This document shows positions 47,299 to 61,370 of a stretch of 64,000 bases of DNA, piece by piece. The notes under the pieces were generated by a model that did no database searches, was not told the DNA's origin, and saw nothing but the letters and a program-made list of their open reading frames with translations. How positions within the stretch are numbered: the first letter of the stretch is position 1; every line of letters begins with the position of its first letter. Source of the DNA: Blasia pusilla (Eukaryota; Marchantiophyta; Marchantiopsida; Blasiales); contig CM114272.1 of NCBI GenBank assembly GCA_050084515.1, positions 40,858,001 to 40,922,000 on the forward strand, given 5' to 3'. The position numbers were made by a program, and so were the translations under genes.

Positions 47299-50200
47299 TT
47301 GATTATCTTATGACATATTTATCCAACACACTTTATGCATGTTAAACCTTCTTTTCATATATGCCAAGCGTCTTAAGCTTCATAACGAATTTATCAATAC
47401 ATATTTGACTCCTTAAGAAAATCCTGGAAGAGAAAAAAGTAAATTTATGAAATGGGAAAAAGAGGAGAATAGGAAAATGGATTTTTTTTCAAAATAAATT
47501 TATAGGAACTAATTTTAGAGATCAATTTTGAAGTGGGGAGGGAAAAGGATAAGGCTTTATCACTTTTCTTTTAGCATAAAGTTTTCAGAAGAATAGAAAG
47601 GGATAGGGAATTTGGAATAGAGGAGGGCAAGACAAAATATTATTAATTTTGGACCAGGAAGGAAGGAATATTCTCTCTTCAAGGGGCAGGAAGGAAGAAA
47701 TATTCTCTCTTAGGGGGGGAACCCAAAATATCTGAAGGACGAAGGGAAAGATAAGAATATAAGCAATCTAAACGAGAGAAAGATCAGTTTACACAGATGG
47801 ACAAGATTTGTGCAAAGTATAGAGTGGGCATTCATTTGGGTCTACAACATTCCTCAACCAGATTGGGAGAAAATGTCCTGCAACAAATCGGGTGTTCTGC
47901 CTCCAGGCAAATCGGTGCATCTGTTGGCAATCACAAGAACGGGAAGCGTGGATCTGCCTTAGGAACAATCCCAAAACTGATGCAGGTAACTACGATGCTG
48001 GTCATCAGGAATACCCCCCGTATTGGCTTAAGTGAGTCCAACATTTTTGAAGTCAACATTGTGGTTACATCTTGTGACAACGTTCTCTAGTCAATATTGT
48101 GCTCTGATTCAAAGAGAACTGAAAGCTGAGTTCTATTGTTGGAACTCACATACTGACACAACTTGGATCTTTCTAATTCACAGGCGGATTCAAACGATTA
48201 GGGATTCCCGTGTGCAATTTCTGTTATGTTCATACTGTCGGCGTTGGGAAGAAATGTGGAGAAATATTCTCAGGGGAAAAGGCCGATGGACTCATATGGG
48301 ATAGGCCTATCTTCATAGGTGATTCCTGGGGTATCCATCCTCCTTATAGCATTCCGAGGCTCTGAACTGAAAATGAGAATTGTATCACAGCATCACCCTG
48401 AACTCTTTCACTAAAACTTTCCTCTGAATTCAGTGACCATGGTGCTTGGATTCTTCACACGACACTCACAGAAAATCAGTCTTTCATCACCTGTGACTCA
48501 AAGCCCCAAGCTTTAAGCATTACTGTCACTCCGAATCTCAGGTCTCCTGCGTGTTCAAAAGAGCAGTTTATTCATCACCAAAACTGCTATTAAGTAGCAT
48601 TTTAACTTCATCCCAGTCCCGATGGTTTAGGATCTAGAGTAGCGTGCCTACAACAGGCCCTACTCAATGATTGTTACACTGACGAGAATGGCATAGTCCA
48701 AAATTCCCAACATGAACAATAAAGCAGTTCTTTCATCTCTCAGAAGGTAGCAATGTCCCATCAGTACTGTACACTTTAGAATCCATCAATAGTCCCTTGA
48801 TGGAGACGAAAACTGAACCTTACATCCACTTTGATCCAAACAAGATCGAACAAGAACAGCAGCATGTGCTATCCCATACCCAGAGTGAAAATTTTCAGAT
48901 ATAATAGACTAGGCAAAATAGATATCCCCAGGTTCTTGGATCTTCTTCTCAGACCCTAAGGAGGTTCGAAGTGTCATCCGGTCCAGTACATCAGTTCTTA
49001 CAGAAACCCTCCCAAGAGCATGATAGGTGTGATACGAGGAGTCAGCAAGAAATCACTAGCCAGGCGCGGTTGCAGAGTGCCTCCCAGGCATAGAATAAAC
49101 TCCTTCAGGTAGTCACAAAAAAGAGGTCCAGGTTCCTAGACAATTCTATCAGTGCATGAGGTATTGCAAGTATCCTGAAATGAGAGTAATTGTAAAGTTT
49201 TCTTTATTAAATATTTCAGCATGTCACAATTCACACTTGAATCATCCTCTAATGACAGCTACGACATGATGGAATCACCATACATGGGCATGAACCTAAG
49301 CTTTTGTTAGGTGGTGAATGTTCCTTACAGGGGTCAGATCGGACATACTAGTTTACCCAAATGATATCCAAGGACAGAAGACCCATGACACAATTCTAAC
49401 TGCTTTAACCAACAAGCCACCACCATTGATATCGCTCACTGATGGAACAAACGTCATCTCATGCAAACCTAGAACGTTGACCGGAAATCCCAGCTCTTCA
49501 GATATTACTCTACATTCCAATTATTACCCATTCACATTGGTGGGACAATCTTACACTCGATTGCAATCTACAGTTTACATCCTCACATCTGCCACAAGAA
49601 TTGAGAGTTCCTCAACTTTCCCCTACTCTTTTAAATTTGATCTTCCACAATTCAAACATGAGTTAGAGGCTTCATCAATTTCTTCTAAATCAATACTTGT
49701 CAAGTGCACTTCATATTGATCACTCCAGTGGGCCCTGGTAATTTGCATAATACTGATGATCTTCAACCCTTCCCCACCCTTTTGCCGTTGGACCATATCT
49801 TTTCTTCCCTCCCACTTGCTATCAGGCAAGAACCGTCTTCTAATCCTGGCAAACGAACCTGTTGAATAGTAAATGTCGAAGGCATTCAACCCTTCTTGCC
49901 ATGTAGGACTTAAGACCTTAGGCGGATAAATCCTCTCCCCCAAGAAATGATCCCCCATTTTTCTGCTCCGTGAGAGAGTATTGCAAAGATCTGCATCAAG
50001 TAACAAGAAAAGCAAGCAAGATCCAACATGGAAGTCATAGCTAGATTATAGTTCGGTATCAATCATGCCGTGCCTTCAGACCTCATAGTTCCACTTGGTG
50101 AATCAAATGGCATTTTCGCCTGCTACCATATGTTGGGTCCAAATAAATTGAGTAGGAGTGTACCAGAATAAAATCCTAGCATACTCATAATGCAAATAAC

Positions 50201-51294
50201 CACTCGAGAGGTCTAGGCATACTTTAACCAGTACGGTCACCCATCCACAAACGTACACTAATTCCTGTACAAGCTGGAAACAAGGTAAGAATCTTCATAA
50301 ATCTAGAAGACATGTGACAAATGAAATTTAACCTAGGTGAAGGCTGAGACTCATCAGACTCAACTTATCAAAGCTCACAATTTCCAAGGGGACTTTCCCA
50401 AGGGGTGGAAAACTGTAGAACAGCAGAACAAGGTCCCAGGCTGGGTCCACCCTTGTAAGCTCACTCATATGTACTCGTGATGCATATATGAACCCTTTGT
50501 GTAATCTGGATTGGATCTCGTACTTTTGCTTCAACAGTTCTTAACGAATTCAGCAATCAACACAGACACCCTGTTGAGAATACTTGATGAAGTTCTCGAA
50601 CAAACTACCACTGTGACTGGCCTACAGAGTCAATTACAGTTAGTCATCATGTCATTATAGTTAGCACATCGCATACTTAGCTAGTTTAGTACTTGCCCAA
50701 GCTTGTGGTACTAGAGGTGATGTAATTGAAGCTCTCATCAGCCACACAACTATGAACAGATACAAACGTCTGTGAGGATACAGATCCATAACATTCACCT
50801 TTTCTACAGTGGAAATTTACAAATTTGTAGTGAAATGCAATCAGGCAAACCATGGGATCAGAATTCAAGGCATGACCTGGAATCCAGTAACTTGTCATTT
50901 GACTTTGGTGTACAATATCCCGAAGGGCTACATAATTTTCTGAACCTAAAGCAAATCATTATGAATCTAATCTGAGTCAATGGACAGACTACAACCATGA
51001 AGGACGACTCATGTTTTGTACAAGGAACATGTGCCTGTATTTGGGGTTTGTGGCGTAGATAAATGGTATACACTCGAGCCAAGAAGTAGCTGTACTTTTT
51101 GGCTATATCCAATAAGAGCCCAGCTGCTCTCATTAACGCCTTCAAACAAAAAAATTTCGCCACCCAATCCCAACACACTGATGGTTCTATTCAATCGACA
51201 AGAGGGCAAAAATGTGCGAATATAAAGTCCATGTAGATACATAATACCTTTACACTATGATTTTGATCCCAAGAATGGATCATCCCTGGGCACT
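47299..51294. other. Intergenic DNA downstream of the ELL-like gene
   Basis: Short unassigned frames only: 47797-48090 plus, 49318-49719 plus, 49623-50015 minus. The last one (130 codons) looks protein-like in composition but has no motif I can name and no joining exons. 50152-51294 probably holds the 3' untranslated region of the ELL-like gene near its right end. Confidence 0.4.
50031..50151 (+). repeat. 121-bp segment, copy 2
   Basis: Partner of 42902-43020. Flanks differ completely from those of copy 1, so only this short segment moved. Confidence 0.88.
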
Positions 51295-54200
51295 TCATCC
51301 TTGGCCCACCTTCTCTGCATAGTCTTTACATCTTTGTTTGATTGTCTGAGAAGGAGCCAAATGAAATTCAGTAAGAAGCTTGCTTGAGTAAACAGTTATG
51401 CAAATTAGCAGGCAAACTTTGTCTTTGATTGCAAGCAGAAAACACTGAACAAAGTTCTCACCCGAAGTTCATCATGCAACACAAGAAAGGCCTTCTGCAT
51501 GCGTCTGAACCTCTGCAGTTCCAAGATTGAGACGGTAAATTAAATATGAGCCTCTGGACACCAGCCTAGAAGGACACACTCCATTTAATTGTTCGCTTGT
51601 GTTATAATTCAGAGCCATTCGTACTGCATGTCCATGTAACGATTTTGGACAGACACAAGGACGGACACAAGTCATTACTTGATCACTTGCAAGAAAATCA
51701 CTACAATTTAGACTTTCAAGCTGGGGTTAGATGAATTCTGCTAAAAGTTGGGTAACCTTACAAATCCCTACACCTACTCCACTGGCCAGACACTCTACTT
51801 CATGTCAAAACATCAAGAGACTTTACCTTGCACTGCAAACGAATATACTATTTCTCAGATTATAAAGACAATCCTGATGAAACTTTTCAAGAACTTCAAT
51901 ATACAAAAAAGAACCTAATCTATTTTGTCCTTCACTATGACGGCAGTGACACGAAGCACTGTTTTCATTCCTTCCACATGTCACAATGGAAGGGTGAAAC
52001 CTCACACCAATAATAATATTAGAGTCCATCAAATTCACCGCCTATATCCACACAGCTGTCATTTCTGTGGCCAAACAGGATAAATTGAAACATACCTTTC
52101 GACATTGCAGATAGTCTTTTCTCACTTTCCCATAGAGCACTTGTAACCTGTTTTTATCTTCCGAAGATTTTGCTAGTAATATGTCTCTTGAAAAGTTTTC
52201 AAAGTCCTCCCTGCAATAGCAAAAATCACACATACTTTGAAGGTAAGCAAAAGAAACCAAGAGAATCCTGTTGTCACACAAACTGATATGACTACTTTCC
52301 AAGCCTAAATGTAAGACCTGAAAGTCATCATTTTCATAGACAAGCAACGGCTAGCACTGTACATATATCAACAGGTAGTTGCGACACAAGGATTACAAAA
52401 ATCCATGATCCGGACGCAACATCTGAACTAGAGATGTCAGCAAAACATGTTGAGTCATCAAATTGACTTCAAAAGGTGACGACTTTGCAAGAACAAAAAG
52501 CAAACTTTGTAAATTTCTGTGATTACAAAAATCTGAAAATCAGAATACTTGGTAAAATGGCTAAACTGGAAAATATTTCACACAACAAGGCATCCTAAAT
52601 AGAGTGATATGGGCAGGACCTTATCCTGAACCAGGGCAACAGAGAAGCACAGTGTGGATTCGACGAACGTCAGCCAGCCAGGCACAAAACCCAACATGAA
52701 GTAAAGAAGAATACTATGACATTTATAATGACTTCAAAGAAAACATGATGATAATGAGCCATGGATCCAAAAAGAGCACTTACTTGTCACTGTCAAGGAC
52801 AGTATTGAGACGAACATAAACTGGGTACTTCTCATTGAACTCCTTGCAGTACTCCACATATCTTAGACCATCCACAAATATCTTCTTGTTAGCATGTAAC
52901 CATGAACTGTTACGTGTAAGCCCTAGACAGAATCTTGCAAATACACACCCACTCAGAGCAGTAGGAGAAAAAAAAAATTGGTTGATACTCACTGATCATA
53001 GGTTGTGATGAAACCCCTCAGCTCAGGCGCTTTCCTTTCGTAAGGTGCAAAAAAATCTCTCCCTTGAACGTCTCCAGTCTGAGAAGATCTTTTCTTCCCA
53101 TTGGTTTGAGAAGCATCTGTGCCAGAAGCATCCCTCTTTGAACCTGGCCCAAGCAAACCGGCAATTGTCTTTTGCTTACCATCAACCATATTGCCTCTTC
53201 TATCTATGGTGTCCTTTTCTGCAACCTCATGTCCTTTACTTTTCAAACCTGGCACTCGACCATTCTCTGGCATAGTTTTACTATTCAGTGCAGTGGGCTG
53301 ACTCAAACCCTCTCCATGAAAACCCTTTCCCATATCAGAGGTGGCAGGTTTACCCATTGGAGCCCCTGTGGAGCCTGCTTTCTCCTGCTTACTGGCCAAT
53401 AAATCTGGCTCTGGACGTACGCCTACGGTTGAAACTTGAGACAGACCAACCGCTGGCCTCTTAGGTGGTCTTCCAGGTTCCAGAATACCACTATCTTCTC
53501 CCAGTCGTTTGCCACTCCTTCCCTCAAGCGATTTGTCACCCAAATCACCAAAAGTGGCTCTAATTCTCATTGCCTCCGCCACACGATTAGGACCATTTTC
53601 TTCCTGGGATATTGCAATTTTTTGGGGAACTGCAGTTTGCCTCCCTGTGTCACGTGTAGAGATTGATGCATCAACTTTGTGCAACTCCTTGCTGAGATGC
53701 AGCTGCTTCTTAGTATCAGGCATAGATGGCTTCCTAATATCTAGAACTTGCTTGCTCTGCTTTCTAGGCTTTTCCTTTTCAGGGCTTATATGCACCTTGC
53801 TTGGTTGTTGCCTGGGTGGGAAATCAGATGTCTCTTTCCATTTACCAACCTCACTTCGCTGCATTTCCTTCCCCTTCAAATCCTCCCCTGCCACAAGATC
53901 TCTCAACTCCCCAAGCTCCAAATCAGAACTCATTTTGAATTCCTTGTCCTTCGCTGCAGCTGTCTCATCCATCTGCAAAGGGCCTTTAGATTCTGGTGGA
54001 TCTATCTCAACCTTGCGTGAATCCCTCAACTTAGCACCAGCTGCCTCAGCTTCATTGCCAACCCTGCTGCCGGAATCTGTATCCTTAAGAGGTGACCTTC
54101 GCCATGAATCTCCGTCTCTTGACAGCTTTCTCTGAGGATCACAATCCTTAGAAGACTTTTCTCCTGACTCTGAAACTGGCACCCCTCTCTCTTGCAGATC

Positions 54201-57200
54201 AATTTTTCGGAAGCCATCAGGTCTGTCGAAAGATTTCTTCAGTTGTTTTGCCTCTCTTCCAGGTCTTGTCATAACGTTTCCATCCTTCTCTCTACTGAGA
54301 CCACTCACAAGGTCTGGCTCCTTCACCCGCCCCACAAACTCTGCAGATTTCCCAGGCTTTCCAAGTAGTCCAGCTTCTCTGTTAGGTCTACGTTGTGCTT
54401 CAGGCCGTTCTGGTACTTCTCCGTCACAACTAGCCTTTACAAATGTATCTGAAGGTGTAATATCCTTCATATCTGGTCCCCTCCCATTCATGCTAGAGTC
54501 TTCACTACTTCTAGAAAGTCTTCCCAGTCCTTCCATGCCCTTCATTGGTGTATCCGCATCTCCAGAAAGTTTTGAAGAAACTTCTGAATGTTTCGAAATC
54601 CTGTTTGCTGTATCACCTATTCTGTTGGACCGCTGGGAAGGTCTTTGAGAGGCCTCTGGAGTCCGCTCCGTAATTTCCCCAGACTCTATATCCCTGCTGG
54701 ATTTGCTTGTAATCTCCACTTCCTTGAGGACCAACTTCTTCAACTCTGAAACTCCTCTGATCTTGCCGGTATTCATGCGGGGCCCACCATGATCCAAATT
54801 ATCTCTAGGAAAAGGAGGAGTTCCAAGAAGAGATTTCTGCATGGCATCCAATTTAGGCAGTAACCCTGCAGACCCAGGATGCTCTTTTGCAGATGAATTG
54901 CTAGACAGGTCACGCCCCTTATTAATTGCTCGAGAACAGTCTGACCTGCTTTCTCTTTCAACTATATCCATAAGTTCAGGATTCCTCGTCCCAGTTTTGC
55001 TTTTTGAAGGTGACACCTCGGCGATTTTTTCAATTGCCTCTGACGTGTTCTCATCTTTAGGATCTCCTTTCACTCTAGCCCCTCTAACCCCACTGTTTTC
55101 GGCTCGAGTTTCATACTCCTCAATGCTATGGTCAGACTCGGAATCGATTCTGCGCTGCACTGCTGTATGAGGATCATTTGGACCTGGTGGAACTTCTTTC
55201 ACTGTTTCATCAAAGGGCCCATCAGGAGCAATTTCAGAAGCTTCATAAGCACCATCATTGTGTTTCTGAGATTCTGCAGGAGAAGCCTCACCTATTTCTT
55301 GGGGCGAATGACTTCCTCCATCACAAGAGATTACATCAACGTCCACCTCTAGATTGTCCGTTGCTCCCAGACAATCAATTTTCTCAGGACTTTCAATACT
55401 AGGCATCTTGATTGTATCAACACCTTCTGCTGCATCACCTATATCCACATCTTCTGATCCATGTGGACTCATTACAACATCTGTAGTCTTATGCTTCTGC
55501 TTTTTGTGGTGATCCTTAAGCCGAGATGTCTGTTTCAGAGCCTTGCTTTCCTGCCGCTGGAGGGAAACCCTCGCATCTTTAGATCTTACCTTCTGCTTTA
55601 AACCCTCAATTGCATCACCACCTACCTTATCCTCATCATCACTAACAATATCAACATCCTCGTCCATATTCTCCTCCTCGCTTGCACTACTGCTGCTTCC
55701 ATCACTATCACTATCGCTGTCACTGTCACTCCCACTCCCACTGCCACTTTCACTGTCACTGTCGCTCTCACTGTCACTACCACTTCCACTGGAGCTGGAG
55801 CTGGAGCTCCCATCACTACCATCCTTTTTATTACCAACTGCATGTGATGTGGGTGAAGAAGGTTTTTGCAAATCAGGAGTTATGCTGTCCATCTCCAATC
55901 CCTGAGACTTCCCATGGTGGTCATTCTCAGGCGACCCAATATCTGGGCTTTCATCTCCTCCGACACTTACATTATCTACTTCCGTGGGCTCATGATATGT
56001 AGCAGTTTCTGCAGTGCTTCCACCTCCAGCAATAGGGTTTAGGACTTCTACACCAACTTTTGCTTTATCCTGTCCACCAGGTTGAAGCCTCTCTGCATTA
56101 CTCCTAACAATCTCTCCTGCTTTCCTAATAGCCCTGCTCATTGCACTCTCACCGCCTCTCTGAAGAGGATGGGAGGAACTTTTCCCCACACCATCCACTT
56201 TTCTGTTATCAAGCGGATGTAATGCACTACTTTCCCCCCTAATCTCCCCAGAGGAAACTACATCCTGTACTGGTTCCACGACAGTTTCTGTGAGTGGAGG
56301 AGAATCTGCCAAAGGTGGTGACTCGACAGGGACAGTTTCCGGAGAGCTGCAAACCAAAAACACCATATCACATTGGTTCAACGATCTACACTTACCCCAA
56401 ATGACTGAAAAGCAAAAGCGCAGAAACCAGAAAAGAGACGAACCTATAAGAAAACTCCATTATCAATAATAAGGATGAAGGAATTTGTTACGCCAACGAA
56501 ATCTTCACATTCACTTCAATCTAGACAAGTCCCAATTGCCAATCTAACCTGCCACTGCCAGGAGATGGTTTGGTAAAAGTTCCCTTTTCGACGCCTTCTT
56601 TCAGCATATATTTTCCCGGTGCATGAAAGGATGCAACCTGTCACAGTTACCAGAAAAAAAGTTGGTCTTCCAGCACAGCAATTGCACCCAATGAAGTGGG
56701 CCGTGGCAGATGAAAGAAAGTCGAATAAATAATAAAATGAAACAAGGTTCTATAGCGCAGCAGAACAAATGCTGGTAGCACAGAAACAAGAAGGTTGAAC
56801 ATATCGCACTTGCCCCACAAGCTATGTCATTGCCCTCCAAATACAATTTCTAGATAATTGAGAAAAGGTGAATCAAAGGCTACATTCCAGGCCAGACAAA
56901 GACAACTGACATGGATGCACACATTCAGAATTAAGCCTACTTCACCCACTGGAGCTCATTTGTGGGCACAATGGTTACGTACTGATCTGATCATCTTCTC
57001 CATCTGCTTTTTATTTGGATGGACATTAGGCATTGCTTCTCCCACAGCCTTCTCAACAGCCTATGACACAAGAAATAAATCTCATGGTATGAGGGCACAA
57101 CAACAATCCTTTTACAACTGAGAACATATTCCACAATGAAAGTTTCCAAATATACAACCTTTAATAAATCTCATAACTTTTGACCCACGATTCCAGGTTC

Positions 57201-60200
57201 AAGTCCCCATCACATTGATTGCTCACATTAGCTGTTATACAAAGAATTTAAATGTCTTCAAAGTAACCAATGGACTATCACATACTCTTTAGATGTATTT
57301 AACTCCCCATATCAGTTCACAAAAAATACATTGAACTTTACCTTGAGGGTCATACCCCGTGGGTTATCCATGAGCAGAGTAATCAAAAAATTTCGTAGCT
57401 CAGTCATGTTGAGAACTCCAACAGCCTTTGAGCTGCCTCCAGCCTCGACTCCTGCTGCATTTGCCTGACTAGTTACTCTATCTCTCTGCACAACTGGATT
57501 CGGTTTTTGTACTGCAGAACCAGTTGCTTCCTCCACAACTGAACTTTTGGCTTTGTTAGGTGCTGGGGTTGCCTGCACAGCTGGAACTCGAGAATTGCTT
57601 GCAGGTAGCTCTGGAGATACTGCCACAGCTGGCTTAGTAACTTTAGCCATAGTTACTGGAGGAGTTGGTTTTTCTGCTACTGGCCTAGATTTCATAGCTG
57701 GTGTTGTATGTACAACTGCCGATTCCAAAGAAGAACATGCCATTAGTTCACAACCAAAAGAAACATCTTTTCATAGGCACTGAGAGGAAACATCCCTGTA
57801 CCTCTCTAGATTTATCTTTCCATCTCACCGACAGCTCTCCAGAATTGCAAATCACTCTGAACTAGCAGGCTTTGACTGAAATCAAGACAGTTCTCTGTAG
57901 GGCACAGATGATAAGTGTGGCAAATGTGTACAAATATTTCTACACCGATTCTTCCTCTGGAATACGTCCAAGAAAAAGAGACATGAGACTTCCCAACCAT
58001 CCTTCCATGTCCATTGCAGGATGGTTGGGAAAGAGGCCAATAACTTTTTAGGCTTTATAAATAAATGTACCCATGAGGTGTGTGACACAGGTAAAACACA
58101 GTATCAAAAGGCAATTGAATATTAGCAGACAACTTATTAGGAGATAATGTAGCGGATATCCATATGTGAGAAGATTCTTCCTCATCAAATAGTGCCAGTT
58201 AATGCCATGTGACCAGAAATCCCAGGCACTGTTTGGGCCATGAAGGACCCTAGCATGGGTTCAGAGAGAGGAAGAAGTTAAGAAAGTGCCATACAGGAGA
58301 AGCGAGACTCTTTCATAAACTGTGAAGGCTTATCATGCAGCATGTTGGTGCAGATCATCCAGATATCAACGAAGAGGCTCTTTACAAATTCACGTACCTC
58401 TCCTGATTAGGATCTCCAAAAGAGATTACTTACCAGTGCAGTAGATCTAGTTTAAAAGATGGGATGAGCAGCTCAATATCAGCATAGAAAAGTTGTACAC
58501 AGTTTGTTTTGAAATCAAACCTGGACTAGTGGTTACAAGCTTGCGCTTCTTTTGAGGGGGCTCTTTCTTTCCTTTCATTAATGGTGGTGCCCTTCGTCCA
58601 TTCACTGTCACACACACAAATGCCACATGAAAATGATTGTAAGACCCTCAGAGCGGAAGACAAAAACTAACTTCTATGAGCCAGGTCTGCACATTGTCAA
58701 ATATCTCTTAGTGGATATCATCACATACACTGAACTCAACCACCACTCTGAGTTTGTGACAGACTGGTTAACAACAATTTATTTTCATCCAGGCTGGTAC
58801 AAGTGGGGAGATGAAAACTAATGGGTGTAAAGGGTGTACCAAGAGCTAAGTAAAATGAAAATGAGAAAGGACAAGTCGTTCTATTACAGCTCCAAGGAAT
58901 CCTATCCTGAAAGACAAGAAGTCGCTATCTCCCCAATCATCTTCTCTACAACATCCATGAGGGCAACTCACTGGACTTTCAACAAATTTCAGACGTAAGA
59001 AGATACATACCATCTGCAGGAGTGGAGGACTTGTTCATAAAAGACGTGTTATTATGATCTAAGATAATAGACCTGAAACAACCACCGGATAGGTTCAGGT
59101 CAACATCAGTTAGTATTTCACTCTCCTAAAACCTTTCAAGGACTAAAGAAAATCATGTTTGTAAAATAGCTACAAATACCTGTCACTCTCCTCTGCCAAG
59201 TCCAGACTACTCAAGACTTGAAATTAAATAACTCTCGCTTATTTTCAAGAAACTTCCACCCACACCCTTCCACCAAATAGTTGAAGTTATACATCTACTC
59301 TTTGAAATAGAGCTCTCCTCTCTCCATCATTGTTCAGGATATTGCCAAAAGCACAAGTCTCCTAAATCGGGTAGGTCTACCCGCCAGACACCAAAAATGA
59401 GCTGGCTACAATCTTCCAACGCCAGCATTACGAAAGGAAAATGGTAACAAATTTACTTGCGAGATTTTTGTATTCGCTCTGCTTCCACAGAGCGCATTTT
59501 CACTCGATCCTTCTCGTTTGCATTTAGGGTCCGTTGCACAGATAGCTTCCTCCACACTGATCCAGACTCAACTAAAAGCCCATTTCCATCCTCACCCCTG
59601 CGCTGCTCTTCAAATATATCACAAAGTTCTCCTGGTTCAGGAGCTGATGAGAATCGAAATTCCTCATCACCAACTCTAATAACCTGTTGTCACGACAATT
59701 TAGGTCAAAATGGATACTGACAGTAGACTGACCTAATATGATCGATGTATCAGTTATTCCCTGATACTCATCATCGATGGTCAAGGCCATGGCCATAGCG
59801 TGCCAGCAGACTAAATTACAGCTAGGAAAGGGCACAAACGCTGAGAGATGAACATTCCTTGACAGAATTGGAGAAGGAGGAGGAATCGGAAACAGCGCCA
59901 CCAACGCCGTGACCAACAGTCCAACTTAACTTCACGTTTTTGCAGTGCTAATCATAGAGGGAACTTACGTGGCCACCAGAAGAGTGCACACCAAACTTCA
60001 TGGTAGTTACTTCTCCCAGCTCCTCCACTCGCTTGAGTGTCTCGAGAAGTCCAGGTGTAAGCCGGATTGCCATTGCATAAAGAGGAACTATACCATCTTC
60101 AGTAAGTTTCAACTGAAAATTTTCTTCTTGGGAACTACTGGAAACACTCACACCAATTCCACCACCATTGCTTCCAAGACCTTTCGCCTTGACCTCTTCC

Positions 60201-60328
60201 ACCCTCCCTCTGTCCTTCATCATACCCGGCCCCCTCCTGAGCGGAACCGTCCCACGGCCCAAGGGGGGAGGGACCATTCTTGTTTGTCCCCGACCGCCAC
60301 CCCGCCCGTACTTCCCCGCCCCCGACAT
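51295..60328 (-). CDS. ELL-like RNA polymerase II elongation factor with C-terminal OCEL domain
   Basis: Probably a nuclear transcription-elongation factor of the ELL family. Twelve exons join in phase into 1640 codons: 60328-59969, 59683-59457, 59072-59011, 58604-58521, 57715-57342, 57060-56983, 56637-56549, 56346-52993, 52861-52784, 52210-52096, 51512-51462, 51345-51295; all introns are GT-AG. Residues 1-60 are Gly/Arg-rich. About 65-190 is ELL N-like (VPLYAMAIRLTPGLLETL, then GEDGNGLLVESGSVWRKL, then VKMRSVEAERIQKSRK). About 350-415 is a winged-helix stretch (LRNFLITLLMDNPRGMTLK, APGKYMLKEG). The 3354-bp exon 8 is disordered, with an acidic Ser/Asp/Glu tract near 595-660 and many charged residues. 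About 1525-1640 is the occludin/ELL domain (YVEYCKEFNEKYPVYVRLN, then YLQCRKRFRRMQKAF). The start at 60328 is preferred over an in-frame ATG at 60361 because the glycine-rich plant-type N-terminus begins there. Confidence 0.9.
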
Positions 60329-61370
60329 GTTGCACCCTCGCTGAGCGAAGCTGCGAAACAAACCTTTCTACGTGAAAACTACATTCAGCAATCCCTTCGA
60401 AATCGCCATGACGTCAAACTACTTGCCCTCTTACGGCAATCCGTTCTCAGAGAATCTAATATCAGCCATCGACTTCCTTCCCCTCATCCCATACACATCT
60501 CGATAAAACTCGCCCATTGCAAGCTCACCATAAATCACATCTCCCACTCCAAGTTCATTCCAGACCAAAAAACAGCTTGCGAATCAAACTCGAATCCTCC
60601 ACTACTTCCTCACTTGCGCCCTAGACCTGTAGAATTTTCCATCTAATCCACCACCAAATCCAGCGTCGTCCGCATCCCTTCGCCCATCACCATAATTCCC
60701 AGTCGCCAGAGACCAAGGACCAACCTCCGCCTAACCCCGCATCTTAAAGAGGAAGAATTCACCAATCTCTGGATCTGTGCCTCCCCGCGTCCGTGCGTGG
60801 CCTCCGAGCGCAACAAAACCACGATTTCCCCCTGCCTCCCTCCCCGTGCGAGAATTTGAACCCCTGCGGTCCTTCACCTCGATATTGCGCTTCCTGATTG
60901 TACCCTCACCCCCGAAGAGCTCCCTCCCTGCTCTATCTCGCTCTCTCCCCGTCTCCGTCCCCCCCGTCCCCGTCTCCGTCTCCCCGTCCCCGTCCCCGTC
61001 CCCCTCGGTCTCTCCCTTCCTTTCCTCTGCTGATTGCTCGCTCGCTTGCTGCGTTCGCATCCACCCTCCCAGTCTTCGTTGGTTCCTTCCTTCTCCGTTT
61101 TTCCTTCATTCCATCCGCCTCCGTCCTACCCTCCTCGCTGTGATGCTACCTACGAGTGACATCGCCAACCACAGAAGGACAGGCGGACTGCAAATTTGAC
61201 GATGGGACCTCTGGAAGGCTCGATCGTTGCGACCGTTGGATAAGAGAGGGCCGGAGTTGTTATCGAGCGACCGTCAACGATGACCTCTGGAAGGGAGCGG
61301 CGGTGGTGCCGGTGACCACTTGTTCTCGTTTCTTTACTTTTCGCTTCTTTTTTTTCTTTCTTTTCTAAAT
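60329..61370 (-). promoter_or_regulatory. Upstream region of the ELL-like gene, with CCGTC-rich minisatellite
   Basis: CpG- and pyrimidine-rich on the plus strand, as expected for a 5' untranslated/promoter region on the minus strand. At 60944-61015 the units CCGTCTCCGTC / CCCCGTCC repeat. Plus-strand open frames here (60777-61199) are artefacts of this composition. Confidence 0.5.

Noticed and set aside
49623-50015. 130-codon minus-strand open frame as an extra exon of the ELL-like gene
   Set aside because: It lies downstream of a well-supported stop codon at 51295-51297, and no splice signals connect it.
53509-54135. 208-codon plus-strand open frame
   Set aside because: Antisense of the low-complexity long exon of the ELL-like gene.
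57190-57215. tRNA B-box-like GGTTCAAGTCC
   Set aside because: No A box or cloverleaf around it, and it lies in an intron of the ELL-like gene; chance match.
59945-60646. 233-codon plus-strand open frame
   Set aside because: It lies opposite exon 1 of the ELL-like gene and its upstream region; the minus strand has the splice sites and family motifs.
60777-61199. 140-codon plus-strand open frame rich in Pro, Ser and Val
   Set aside because: Composition follows from the pyrimidine-rich upstream region and CCGTC repeats of the ELL-like gene; no domain.
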